A stretch of DNA of 64,000 nt. Source: Sternotherus odoratus (taxonomy: Eukaryota > Chordata > Testudines > Kinosternidae). The stretch is taken from positions 47,756,193-47,820,192 of the forward strand of contig JAVMKO010000005.1 of assembly GCA_032164245.1 (NCBI GenBank), read 5' to 3'. The notes under the pieces were generated by a model, which was not told the DNA's origin, ran no database searches, and saw nothing but the letters and a program-made list of their open reading frames with translations. Positions 53,986 to 64,000 of this stretch are shown here, piece after piece. Both the position numbers and the translations under genes were made by a program. How positions within the stretch are numbered: position 1 is the first letter of the stretch; the number at the start of each line of letters is the position of its first letter.

Positions 53986-55289
53986 CTCTGGGCTGGAGAG
54001 GAGACTCTTGGAGCCCAGTTTGCAGGAAGTGCTGATCTCCTGCAGCTCTCACAAACATTGTTACCTTTGAAAATCCGGGGGAGGGGGGAGGCACTCAGAA
54101 TCAGGAGCCACTTGTGAGAAGTTGGGCCTTCACCCCTCTGTCAGTTCTTACTCTCACACAGGTAGGGTGTGGGCTGTGAAGTGCTGGAGGGATGCTGGCT
54201 GAAGGATTATGCGCGAGTTACTCTTGTGGTCAGTCCTTCCATTGCCGACGCCCAGGGCACTGGCTCTTCCCCTCGCTCTCTCCATCAGGTCAAACTTCCC
54301 TTTAATGGAGGGCAAGGTATGGAAGCCAGGAACTCCTATGGTGTAGTCGTGGCTGTGATTCCGACTTTCTCTACAGCCCTACAAGTCACTCTGCTGCTCT
54401 CTGCCTCATTTGCTCCCTGGACAAAATGGGGAGGATAATCCTGAGCCCACTCCCAGGCGCATGGGATGATTTATGAGGGAATGTTTGGGGAGCTATAAAA
54501 CACTGTGCAAGACGCTGCTGATGCCATGGGATTGTGTTTGGTAGGCAACAGTGCTCTAGCTAGGTAGTGATCCAGTCACAGAGCCTCAGGCACCAAACAA
54601 ACGTTTATTGATGTCAACAGAACGGCTCCTCTAAAGAACTACAATGAACCCAGCATTGCTCCAAGATCTACCTGCCTCCACACTCGGTCCAGCATTGTGT
54701 GTCAACCCCTCGGGAACAGCTCCAGCTGGTGACCCTCTATGAATTACACTCTGTCTTTGCTAAGCCGTGTCGTTCCCTCTGAGCTCATTCCTCCCAGTGT
54801 CTGCCCGGCCCTCTATCCTCCAGGACCCTCCTGGCCCCACATTTCTTTCCACAGCACTTCCAAGCTCGGGACACCCTTCCTAACAACCCTTACCAGGAGC
54901 CTTTCGTCTGTCCTTTCCAAATCCTTCATTCATAGACTGTACTAGAGATTCCTGTTGAAAGGAAAATGCTGGAGCCCCCCAGGCCAGGGCAGCCTAATGC
55001 CCACACCTTCCCTGTGCTGACCGGTGCTGACTGTATCTCTTTGTAGCGTGGGGCTGTAGCCTTCGGGGCTGGGTCCCGTTGTCCTGTGTTTGACTGTGCT
55101 GAGTTCAAGCACTGCGAGGGGCCCTGCTGGTAGGGGAGTCAGGACATGTTGCTGGCCTGGCAGCTCCAGTGCCTGAAGATCTCTGTGCACAGACACAGTA
55201 CAGTGCAGGCAGTGCCAGGAGCAACTTCCAGTGTGCCTAAGCCCTGGCCTAGAAGGGCCCTGTTGGTTTGCTCTGGTTCTCCACCCGCG
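53986..55289. other. Intergenic, no gene recognised
   Basis: No exon or well-defined repeat. 54596-54612 (caaacaaacgtttattg) might be an inverted poly-A signal region of an old element, but no ends were found. Confidence 0.35.
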
Positions 55290-57422
55290 CCCATCACCGG
55301 GGCGTCTGTCTTCAGCAAACTCAGGGAGCTGGTGGGTAAATTACCATGGGAAGCAAGGCTAAGGGGGAAAACAATTGAAGACAGTTGGCAGTTTTTCAAA
55401 GGGACATTATTAAGGGCACAAGAGCTAACTATCCCACTGCGTAAGACATAGGAAGTATGGCAAGAGACCACCCTGGCTCAACCAGGAGATCTTCAGTGAT
55501 CTGGAACTCAAAAAAAGAGTCCTACAAGGAGTGGAAACGATGTCAAATTGCAAAGGATGAATATAAAAAAATAACACAAGTATGTAGGGACAAAATTAAA
55601 AAGGCCGAGGCACAAAACAAGATCAAACTAGCTAGAGACAATGAGCAAGAAGAAAACATTCTACAACTCCATTAGAAGCAAGAGGAAGACCAAGGACAGG
55701 GAAGGCCCATTACTCAATGACGGGGGGAAAACAAAACCTGAAAATTTGGAAATGGCAGAGGTCTTAATGACTTATTTGTTTTGGTTTCCACCAAGAAGGT
55801 TGGTGGTGATTGCACGTCTAGCAGTGAATATCAGTGAAAATTACGTCAGATCAGAAGAGGCTAAAATAGGGAAAGAACGAGTTAAAAGTTACTTACAGGT
55901 TAGATATCTTCAAGTCACCAGGGCCTGATGAAAGGCATCCTAGAATACTCAAGGAGCTGACTGAGGAGATATCTGAGCCACTAGCTCTTATCTTTGAAAA
56001 GTCTTGGATGATGGGAGAGATTCCAGAAAACTGGAAAAGGGTAAATATAGTGCCAATCGATTAAAAGGGAAATAAGGACAACCCAGGGAATTACAGGCCA
56101 GTCAGTTTAACTTCCTTGCCCAGAAAGATAATCTGGTAAATAATTAAGCAATCAATTTACAAATATCTAGAAGATAAGAAGGTGATAAGTAACAGTCAAC
56201 ATGGATTTGTCAAGAACAAATCATGTCAAACCAACCTCGCTTTCTTTTAAAGGATAACAAGCATTGTGGATGGGGGGAAGCAATAAACATGGTATATCTT
56301 ACTTAAGTAAAGCTTTTGATACTGTCTTAAATAGACCTTCTCACAAACAAACTAGAGAAATGCAACCTAGGTGGAGCTACTATAAGGTGGGTGCAAAACT
56401 GATCCCGGAGAGTAGTTATCAGTGGTTCACAGTCAAGCTGGAAGGGCATAATGAGTGGAGACCCATAGGGATAAGTTCTGGGTCCGGTTCTGTTCAACAT
56501 CTTCATCGGTGATTTAGATAATGGCACAGAGAGTACACTTATGAAGTTTTCGGATAATGCCAAGCTGGGAGGGGTTGCAAGTGCCTTGGAGGTTAGGATT
56601 AAAATTAAAAATGATCTGGATAAACTGGAGAAATGGTCTGAAGTAAATAGTATGAAATTTAATAAGGACAAATGCAAATTACTCCACTTAGGAAGGAACA
56701 GTTAGTTGCGCACATACAAAATGGGAAATGACTGCCTAGGAAGGAGTACTGTGGAAAGGGATCTGAGGTCAGAGTGGATCACAAGCTAAAGATGAGGCAA
56801 CAGTGTAACACTGTTGCAAAAAAAGCACATTCTGGGATGTGTTAGCAGGAGTATTGTAAGCAAGACACAAGAAGTAATTTTTCCGCTCTACTCTGTGCTG
56901 ATTAGGCCTCCACTGGAATATTGTGTCCAGTTCTGGGTGCCACATTTCAGCAAAGATGTGGACAAATTGGAGAAAGTCCAGAGAACAGCAGTAAAAATGA
57001 TTAAAGGTCTAGAAAATGTGACCTATGAGGGAAGATTGAAAAAAATGGATTTGTTTAGTTTGGAAAAGAGAAGACTAAGGGGAACATAACAGTTTTCAAG
57101 TACATAAAAGGTTGTTACAAGCAGGAGGGAGAAAAATTGTTCTTCTTAACTTCTGAGGGCAGGACAAGAAGCAATGGGCTTAAATTGCAGCAAGGTCAGT
57201 TTAAGTTGGACATTAGGAAAAACTTCCTAATTGTCAGAGTGGTTAAGCACTGGAATAAATTGCCTGGGGAGGTTGTGGAATCCCCATCATTGGAGTTTTT
57301 TAAGAGCAGGTTGAACAAACACCTGTCAGGGCTGGTCTAGATAATACTTAGTCCTGCCATGATTGCAGGGGACTGGACTAGATGAGCTCCCCAGGTCCCT
57401 TCAAGTTCTATGATTCTATAGT
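55290..57422 (+). pseudogene. CR1 LINE ORF2 remnant, about 2.1 kb, with 3' end
   Basis: From the endonuclease-RT linker ([18 protein letters not shown], then [14 protein letters not shown]) through the RT (GPDERHPRILKEL, then WMMGEIPENWKRVN, RPVSLTSLP, NSQHGFVKNK) to the CR1 3' tail ending ttctatgattctat at 57420. Several stops and frame breaks occur (about 55676, 56064, 56247 and later). The catalytic box reads FSDN-like at about 56548-56560 instead of FADD, so it is dead. It is 5' truncated. Confidence 0.92.
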
Positions 57423-58372
57423 TCATGGCTCAGTCATTCCTTGGCCTTCCTGGTAAGTTGCCAGTGAGGGTGCAGTGCTGTGGGGCCACCCCACCCCCAG
57501 GACTTTGGAACATTCAGGGAGGGATCATGGCAGATGAGCCCAGTGTATGCTGGGACAGGACTATGGAACAGATGGATCCCTGTCGTGCTGATGTGAGTGA
57601 TAACATTCTTGGCCTTGAGCCTCATTAATACCAAATCTTGCTTTCATCAGCTCCCTGTCACCAGAGGCCAGTCCCTTCCCCTTTGCAATGTGGGAGCTGC
57701 CCACTCCCTGACGGAGGGTGCACACCTTTAGCTGCTCCCCCGTCCTCTCAGAGACGTCGCTTCTCTCCTCCGCTGGCAAGTGGCTGCTGGGGTGATGCCA
57801 CCCAGGGAACTGGGGCACGGCCAACAAGAGTCCCTCTGACTGTGAGCTTGTAACCCACTGGTGGGCACGTTACAGGGCTCCACTGTGGCTCCACAGAGGT
57901 GAGGGTCTGTCACTGTCCCAGCTAGGTAGCTTAGCTCATGCTGTAGCAGTTCATGCTACTAGCTCTGAAACTTCCTGTCCAATCCCCCGTGTGTGGCTCT
58001 CACAGATTCCCAGGCAGGGCACCCAGCGGGGCTGGCCATGGTCTGCCTCCTACATTAGTTCAGCTGGCAGACCAGAGAAGCATAAGGGTTACAAGGAGGT
58101 GGGCAGCTCTAAAGGTTCGTTATCTACTTAAACGAGCAGAGTCTGATTGGCTTGATCCCCATCTCCCCCCTTCCTGCGTTCTCCGGGAAGTGCTGCCAGG
58201 AATTGCTGGCTAGGCCTGTGTGCACCAGCGCAGGAGTGGCATGGCCTATGGGTGCTAATTCCAGAGCCCGTGTCCAAAAGGCCGATGCTCGGTTTGCAGC
58301 CACCAGGAAGTAGGTCTGGGCCCACCATCCCGCAGCCACTCCTGGGGAGGAACCCGTCAGCTGTTTAGCAGA
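57423..58372. other. Intergenic, nothing recognised
   Basis: No supported exon or repeat was identified. Confidence 0.4.
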
Positions 58373-58484
58373 GGGTGACCAGAGAAAAATCAGGACAGTG
58401 GGTGGGGGATAATAGGAGCCTATATAAGAAAAAGACCTTAAAATCAGGCCTGTCCCCATAAAATTGGGACATCTGGTCACCCTA
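58373..58484. mobile_element. Short inverted-repeat MITE, 'ggtgaccag' family
   Basis: The ends agggtgaccaga and atctggtcaccct are inverted. Inner arms (atcaggaca and tgtccccat with aaaattgggaca) extend the hairpin. Common in reptile genomes. Confidence 0.7.
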
Positions 58485-58678
58485 GTTTTGCAACACAAAT
58501 GCCATAACAGCTTGGGGTAGGATGTGAAAAGGAAGAGCGTGTCCTCCTGATAGTGAAGGTGGGGTTTAGCCAGACCCCGCTTCTCTCAGGGATCTGCCTA
58601 AGGGTCCGTAAGGATCACAAGTGGTGAGCGCCTTGGTTTCGCGGCTCCTCCAGAAGCTGGTTCCTCCCCCTCACCTCA

Positions 58679-58924
58679 GGCCATGTCTACTCTAGCGAGT
58701 TTATAGCGGGCACAGCTGCGCCGCCCCAAGAGCTCTTGTGTAGACGCTCTGTGCTGACGGAAGAGAGCTCTCCCGTCGACCTAATTAAACCACCCCAATG
58801 AGCAGCGGTAGCTATGTCGGGGGAGATGATCCCCACATAGGAGCTGTGCACACTACCACCGAAGTGTTTTGTTCCCCCTGGAGTGACATAAGGTTTGCTC
58901 ACATAAATGGTAGTGTAGACATGA
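58679..58924. mobile_element. Short inverted-repeat element, 'gtctacac' family
   Basis: Ends read ggccatgtctactcta and tagtgtagacatgag. The interior has agagctctcccgtcgaccta and a 'gtagctatgtcg' segment typical of this family. Related ends are at 16362-16591 and about 4600-4990. Confidence 0.7.
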
Positions 58925-60304
58925 GTGTTTGAGTGTTGTTACCTGCTGGATGGAGCAGGGTGAAAATGCTTCTGGCCAGAGCAGGAGGCGTTTGGGTCCT
59001 GTCACTGCCTGGGGGGCTAGGGATGCAATGGAACGAACGCCTGGCAGTGAGGATCTGGCTAAGCCAATGGGAACCCCATCACCCGCACTGCACTGCTTCA
59101 CAGCAGGGCTGTGTCTGCAGAGCCCAGGGTACCTCTCCACTGCGGAGCTGGGTCAGCTACGGGGCTAAAAAATCGCAGCGTAGATTTGAAGCTGGGACGC
59201 TGGACCCCGGCGTGGGGGGAGGGGCTGAAGCCAGGGTCCCATGACGTCTTATCAGGCTTAGCCTGGTACTGCCCCAGACAGCTGAGCCAGGCTCTGCGAC
59301 TCACTGCCGTGGGTGGGTTCTGCAGTGTAGCCGTTCCCGTAGACGAGAGGGGTCGGGGCCTGGGAACGGAGCTGGGCTCAGAGACACACGAGTTCTCACT
59401 GTGGGACACAGAGCGAAAGGCGAGGTGGTGACTCCAACAGCAGCGTGGCCGGTGGCACCCCAGCTACTGCCAGTCCGGACCCTTCCCTGTGCTACCCTGG
59501 GGCGTCCAGCACTGTATCCCCGGTGTCTATTGAAACCTTCTGTCTCATAAGGGCTTGTTCAGAGCTCTGGGTGCCACAGCAGCACGGCCCCTTGGGGGTC
59601 TGTCTGGCGCACTAAAGGATACTCCCAGGTGGCTGTGGAAAGGCTGGGGCGTAGCACGGACCTGGATGAATCCATGACACACGATTCCTGCAGGGAGAGC
59701 AGGCAGGTGAGCCTATCACACACAACACTCAACAGCTCCCTCTGTGTGTGAGGGCAGGTTCCCTTCCCCCTTGCCATCCATGCGGTGCTGGGACTTGTTC
59801 TCGCAGGGAGCTCCGCTGGAGGGAGGTGTGGATGCCTGACACTGAATAGGAACCCACTAGAACACGTCTAGTCAGGCTGGAGTTAGAAACACCTCAGTTC
59901 CCCCCCCCCACCCCCCCATCGGCCCTGCAGCTCTGGGCTGGCACGGCAGGTTGTGCGGCTTGGTGTCAGCCAGGACCGTTGCTTCAGCGAGTGCTCAGTG
60001 CAGCGTCTGTGGGGCTGGGGAAGCCCCCCCTCCCCCATTCTCTACCAGCCTCTTTCTCTTTCCCCCACCCGTGGCAGATCCCTCACTCCCGCCTCTCCCC
60101 CCATGACTCCAGCTAGGAGGAGCGTACGGTGTTCCCTTACCAGAGCGGAAGAGAGAATCCGAGGACGATTGCACAAGATCACAACCTGTGAAATAGACCC
60201 GTCAGATTAATTTCACGCTCCCCTCTCCTGTGCCCAACTGCTGCAGGAGGCAGCTTCATGGGCACCGCCCTGACAGTTTGCAGGTGATCGGGACGTCCTG
60301 GGGC

Positions 60305-60775
60305 CTGTGACTCACCATGGGGAGGACGTGCTGATGCTGCAGGGGCAAATGCAACGGTGGCCAAAAGCACTTTTGCAAGTTGAACCCCCCCCCCCCCCAG
60401 ACCCAACCCATCCCAAGGGGCTTTGGCCAATGCTCCCCTGCTGCCCTGCGCGCTGTCACTGGCTGTGAGGGGAAAGGCTGCTCCAATCTCAGAGCGGAGA
60501 GAGAATTGGGGGCTGGGACAGGGCCAGTGGAAACGTGCACAGATGCCATCCCGGGGAGCAGATTGCCCCATAGCCGGGCACTACAGGGGGTCTTGTCCCT
60601 TTGTCTAGCGCAGCTGGCACCGGCCACTTGTGGTGGCAGGACACTGGACGGGCTGGACCCTGGCTCTGATCCACCCAGAAAGCTCATGTGCTCCCAGGCG
60701 CTTGGAGCCCCCTTCTGCCTATCCCTTCCTGGAGCTGGGTTTAGCCCCTTTGAAATCTATGGGCCCACATGTTAG
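60305..60775 (+). repeat. Low-copy repeat segment A plus start of B (copy 3)
   Basis: Direct-orientation match to 51178-51575 followed without interruption by the start of segment B (cccttcctggagctggg). It preserves the empty site of the solo LTR seen at 51576-52308. A C-run is at 60387-60399. Confidence 0.88.
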
Positions 60776-61932
60776 GAGGTGCTGCTCAGCCAGAGGGCAG
60801 GGGCAGCCCCACCCTAAGAGATAGTCTGGGCCTGTCTTGGGCTGCTCCCTGCCCTGCCGGCTCCTGGCTGAGGGGGGTGGCTCTCCGCCCTGTGAGCATC
60901 TTCCCGGAGCTGCAGGTCCCTGCCCGGGAGCAGTCAAGGCAATGCTGGTTCCCAGCGAAGGCCGGAGGCGGCTGCTGGTGGTTGCCCAGTGCTGGGCCCT
61001 TGGCAGTATCCTGATGTGAGTGCTGGGGGCAGAAAGACACCGGACAGATGGACAGAGCCAGGCTCTACAAGAAGCCCACTGTTCCCCCTGCATTCATGTG
61101 CCCAAGTCAAAAGACAGCCTCCCCGCTCTGCGGGGCGAAGCGGCCGGGTGGGCTGTGAGGTCATCCTGAATGAGAGCAGCAATGCAGTGTCAACAATGCC
61201 ACCCATTGTAGAGCTGTGTTTATCCACCATGGCTGGGTTATTTCTGCTCCCAGGACGGGGCCAGCGGTGGCGGGAGACTTGGAAGTGAGTCAGGCAGCAG
61301 GGACTGGAATGAGCCGGGGAAAGCAGAGAGATAAAGGTCCTATCTGATAACCCACCTCTTAGCGCTGCACTTTATAGGTGCTGATAAGATAACAGGGTGG
61401 ATCGTGGGGACTTTAGCCACCTCGGGCCCAAGGGCTAGGGACAACCTGGCACCGGGGTCAGAGCTACTCCCCCAGGGCCCTGCACTGTGGGACTGATGAT
61501 TTCCTCCGCTCTAAGGCATCCCTTATCTAGCTGCAAACCTGGCAGCTCCCGCAGAGAACTCTAGAGCCTGGGCTGTATCCCAAGCCAGTCTGTGATCTTG
61601 GGATCCTGCAGAGGAGTGGGCAGGCCGGGGGAGATGGGGACCAGCTCCTGCCCCTGCACCGGCCCTGCAAAGACCCTCACAGGCAGCCTCCGCTCGGAGA
61701 GCTGTTAAGAGTGGTCCCTGGGGACGGTGTCCACTGGGGAAGCCCTGGTAACACAACCCCAGTGCAGCCAACGCTGCCAGAGAGAAGCTGGCTCATGGGA
61801 GCCCAATGGATCTATGGGACCCAGGGTGTTAACAGGGAAGCTATTTGTTTTGTCTAGTGGGGAAGCACACACCTGGTACAGGAGAGAGCGGCAGGGGCCA
61901 TGTTGCCCACTGCTGCGATCTAATAGAAAATC
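60776..61932. other. Intergenic, nothing recognised
   Basis: Frames of 80-124 codons on both strands without support. No repeat recognised. Confidence 0.4.
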
Positions 61933-61946
61933 TCATGATATTTGAT

Positions 61947-62513
61947 AAGAAAGCGAGGAATACTATAGCACCTTAGAGACTAACCAGTTTATTTCAGCAT
62001 AAGCTTTCGTGGACTATAGCCCACTTCATCGGATGCATAGAATAGAACAGAAGTAAGATGCATTTATACACACAGAAAGAAGAAGAAGAAGAAGAAAATA
62101 GGTTGTACATTAGCATACCAATTCTAAGAGGCTGTTAAATCTGGATGGGCCATTATCAGCAGGAGAAAAAATACCTTTTGAAATGGATTTCTGTGTGTGC
62201 ACTAGATAGCAAGTGTTGAAGATAAATTAACTCCGGAAATACAATCAATTAGTGTAATGAGAGAACCATTTGCAAGTCCTATTTAGCCCTTGGTTAATTG
62301 TATCCAATTTGAAAATTAATTCCAGTTAATTTTTTTTCTTCTTTCTGTGTGTATAAATGCATCTTACTTCTGTTGCATTCTATGCATCCGATGAAGTGGG
62401 CTATAGTCTATGAAAGCTTATGCTGAAATAAACTGGTTAGTCTCTAAGGTGCTACAAGTATTCCTCGCTTTCTTTATGAATACAGACTAATATGGCTGCT
62501 ATTCTTGAACCTG
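61947..62513. mobile_element. Penelope-like insertion with near-identical inverted arms
   Basis: The reverse arm 61947-62084 and the forward arm 62338-62474 match almost perfectly as inverted repeats. The forward arm continues into the tail tgaatacagactaatatgg to 62513. A 14-bp duplication tcatgatatttgat flanks the unit at 61933-61946 and 62514-62527. The 250-bp centre (aggctgttaaatctggatgg and onward) has no coding frame. Inverted terminal arms with variable-length duplications are typical of Penelope-like elements, hence the name; no reverse transcriptase is present. Confidence 0.75.
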
Positions 62514-62859
62514 TCATGATATTTGATGTTTCTCTGAAAGCCTCAGCCCCTGGAGTCAGGAGATCCTGGAGAAACTCTCAGCGCTCGTTAAAAAATCAGT
62601 TTCTAGCTTTTGTGGCTGCAGAGAAAATCTGGAACGTGGGACCTCAGTCCACCCCCAAAGACTCAAAACCCAGAAAGCCCATGAAAAGCCCCCAGCCTTG
62701 TATTGTGTTTAATATGCTCCTGAGTTTGTGGGATCTGGCTCATGATGTATGAATGGGTGGGTTGGCCATTGCATTTATGTCTCTGGGGCTACATTCCTCG
62801 TGTGTGCATAGGTATCTATTGCTTGTGGGATGGACAGTTTATTGAGTGACAGTATTGAG

Positions 62860-63000
62860 TAGTGCATTGAACATCAGACAGGGAGTCAGGGGGTTGAGGC
62901 CAGTTCTGCCACTGGGCAGCCTCGGGCAAATCACTTCATCTCTCCATGCCTCAGTTTCCTCACCTGTGAAAAGAGGCACCAGGAATAGGCTGTATGCAGT
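62860..63000 (+). mobile_element. MIR-type SINE
   Basis: Core cagcctcgggcaaatcactt and cctcagtttcctcacctg. Confidence 0.8.
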
Positions 63001-63207
63001 GGGGAACTGTGGAAAGAAATCAAACCCTTTGAAAAACTGCATAGCCAATAACCTCTAAACTGCCGGTCTGTGATCAGACGGATGGACCCAAGGGGCATTC
63101 AGATTCCATGGGGATGGCGGGATGTACCCAGGATACATAGATGCTGTAGGAAGGCTGTTTGGACGGTGGATGAAATGATTCCGTGGGTCTTGGCACATCT
63201 CTTAATG

Positions 63208-63909
63208 CAGGGGTGGGCAAAGGTTTTGGCTTGGGTATGGAAATTGTATGGCAGGCCATGAATGCTCACAAACATGGGGGTTGGAGTGTGGGGGGGGGGT
63301 GAGGGCTCCGGCTGCAGGGTGGGCTCTGGGGTTGGCTTAGAAATGGAGAGTTCATGGTGCAGGAGGGGGCTCTAGCCTGGGCTGGGGGCTGGGGTCCAGG
63401 GGGGGGTGAGGGCTCCAGCTGAAGGGTTGGGGGTGCTGGGGGATGCTCTGGGCTGGGACCAAGGGGTTTGGAGGGTGGGAGGGGGATCAGGGCTGAGGTA
63501 GGAGATTGGGGTGTGGGACGGGGCAGGATGTTGGTGCAGGCTTCAGGCAGCGCTTAACTCAAGCAGCTCCTGGAAGCAGTGGCATGTCCTGACTCCGGGT
63601 CCTATGTGGAAGCGGCCAGACAGCTCTGCACACTGCCCTGTCAGCAGGCACCGCCCCTGCAGCTCCCATTGGCCATGATTCCCGGCGATTGGGAGCTGCT
63701 CAGGGCGGGGGCAGTGTTTGGAGCCCCCTGTGCCCCTACACGTAGAAGCTGGAGGGGGAACATGCCTCTGCTTCCGGGAGCCATACAGAGCCACGGCATG
63801 TGCAGAGAGGAGCAAGCCCCCAACCCCGCTCCCCGACTGGAACTCAAGGGCCAAATTAAAATGTCTGAAGGGCTGGATGCGGCCACTGGGCCGTAGTTTG
63901 CCTACCCGG
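63208..63909. mobile_element. Charlie-like hAT element, 702 bp
   Basis: Ends caggggtgggcaaaggt and gtagtttgcctacccgg are inverted with two changes at the right tip. tcttaatg (63200-63207) and tcttagtg (63910-63917) form an 8-bp duplication with one mismatch. It shares its ends with 16642-17287, but much of the interior differs and is G-rich on the plus strand. Confidence 0.82.
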
Positions 63910-64000
63910 TCTTAGTGGGTAAGTATCCACACCACAGAAACCACCACTGCAACTGGGCGGATTGACTGGCCCATGAAGACTGAACATAAAATAAGAAGAC

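Noticed and set aside
43062..64000. Possible SCD exons upstream of PKD2L1
   Set aside because: No desaturase histidine boxes or N-terminal SCD sequence seen on the plus strand; the gene may start beyond the right edge.

Overview
This window looks like nuclear DNA of a non-mammalian amniote, most likely a turtle (a crocodilian is the main alternative). The evidence is the repeat content. There are CR1 LINE pieces, tRNA-derived SINEs with a CR1-like tail (the tortoise Pol III/SINE type), many hAT-type elements with 8-bp target duplications, MIR-type SINEs, LTR elements, and abundant short inverted repeats of the 'gtctacac' kind. I recognise one protein gene.

That gene is PKD2L1 (polycystin-2-like 1, a TRPP cation channel), on the minus strand. 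I could trace it from its start codon at 41585 to a proposed stop at 9892 in 15 exons. All splice phases are compatible, giving about 853 codons against 805 aa for human PKD2L1. A TATA box at 41771-41777 lies in front of it. The exons encode an N-terminal cytosolic tail, S1, the extracellular polycystin (TOP) domain, S2-S6 with an LGD selectivity filter, one canonical EF-hand and a C-terminal coiled coil. In human the neighbours are BLOC1S2 and SCD; I could not find coding exons of either here.

Layout: 1-1161 is intergenic with one palindromic element. 1162-4274 is a broken LTR retroelement with an intact 4-bp target duplication. 4275-9891 is intergenic, with MIR pieces, a broken dispersed repeat and a compound microsatellite. 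9892-41585 is PKD2L1. Its introns carry CR1, hAT, Tigger-like, SINE and Penelope-like insertions, and intron 12 is almost entirely one hAT-type element. 41586-64000 is intergenic and repeat-rich: a 404-bp hAT element, a SINE, two probable solo LTRs, a local duplication (51.2-52.6 kb against 60.3-60.8 kb and 47.2-47.5 kb), a 2.1-kb CR1 with a decayed reverse transcriptase, a Penelope-like inverted-arm insertion, and a second copy of a Charlie-like hAT family at the right edge.

The most unusual signals are these: (1) a filled site and an empty site of one solo LTR preserved on two paralogous segments inside the window; (2) two Penelope-like insertions with inverted arms and 13-14 bp target duplications, whose arms carry a hammerhead-ribozyme-like core; (3) a small repeat array that seems to have grown from the end of such an arm; (4) a two-unit hAT-type composite sitting as one block inside a MIR. 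No bacterial-type genes, CRISPR arrays or rRNA/tRNA genes were seen.
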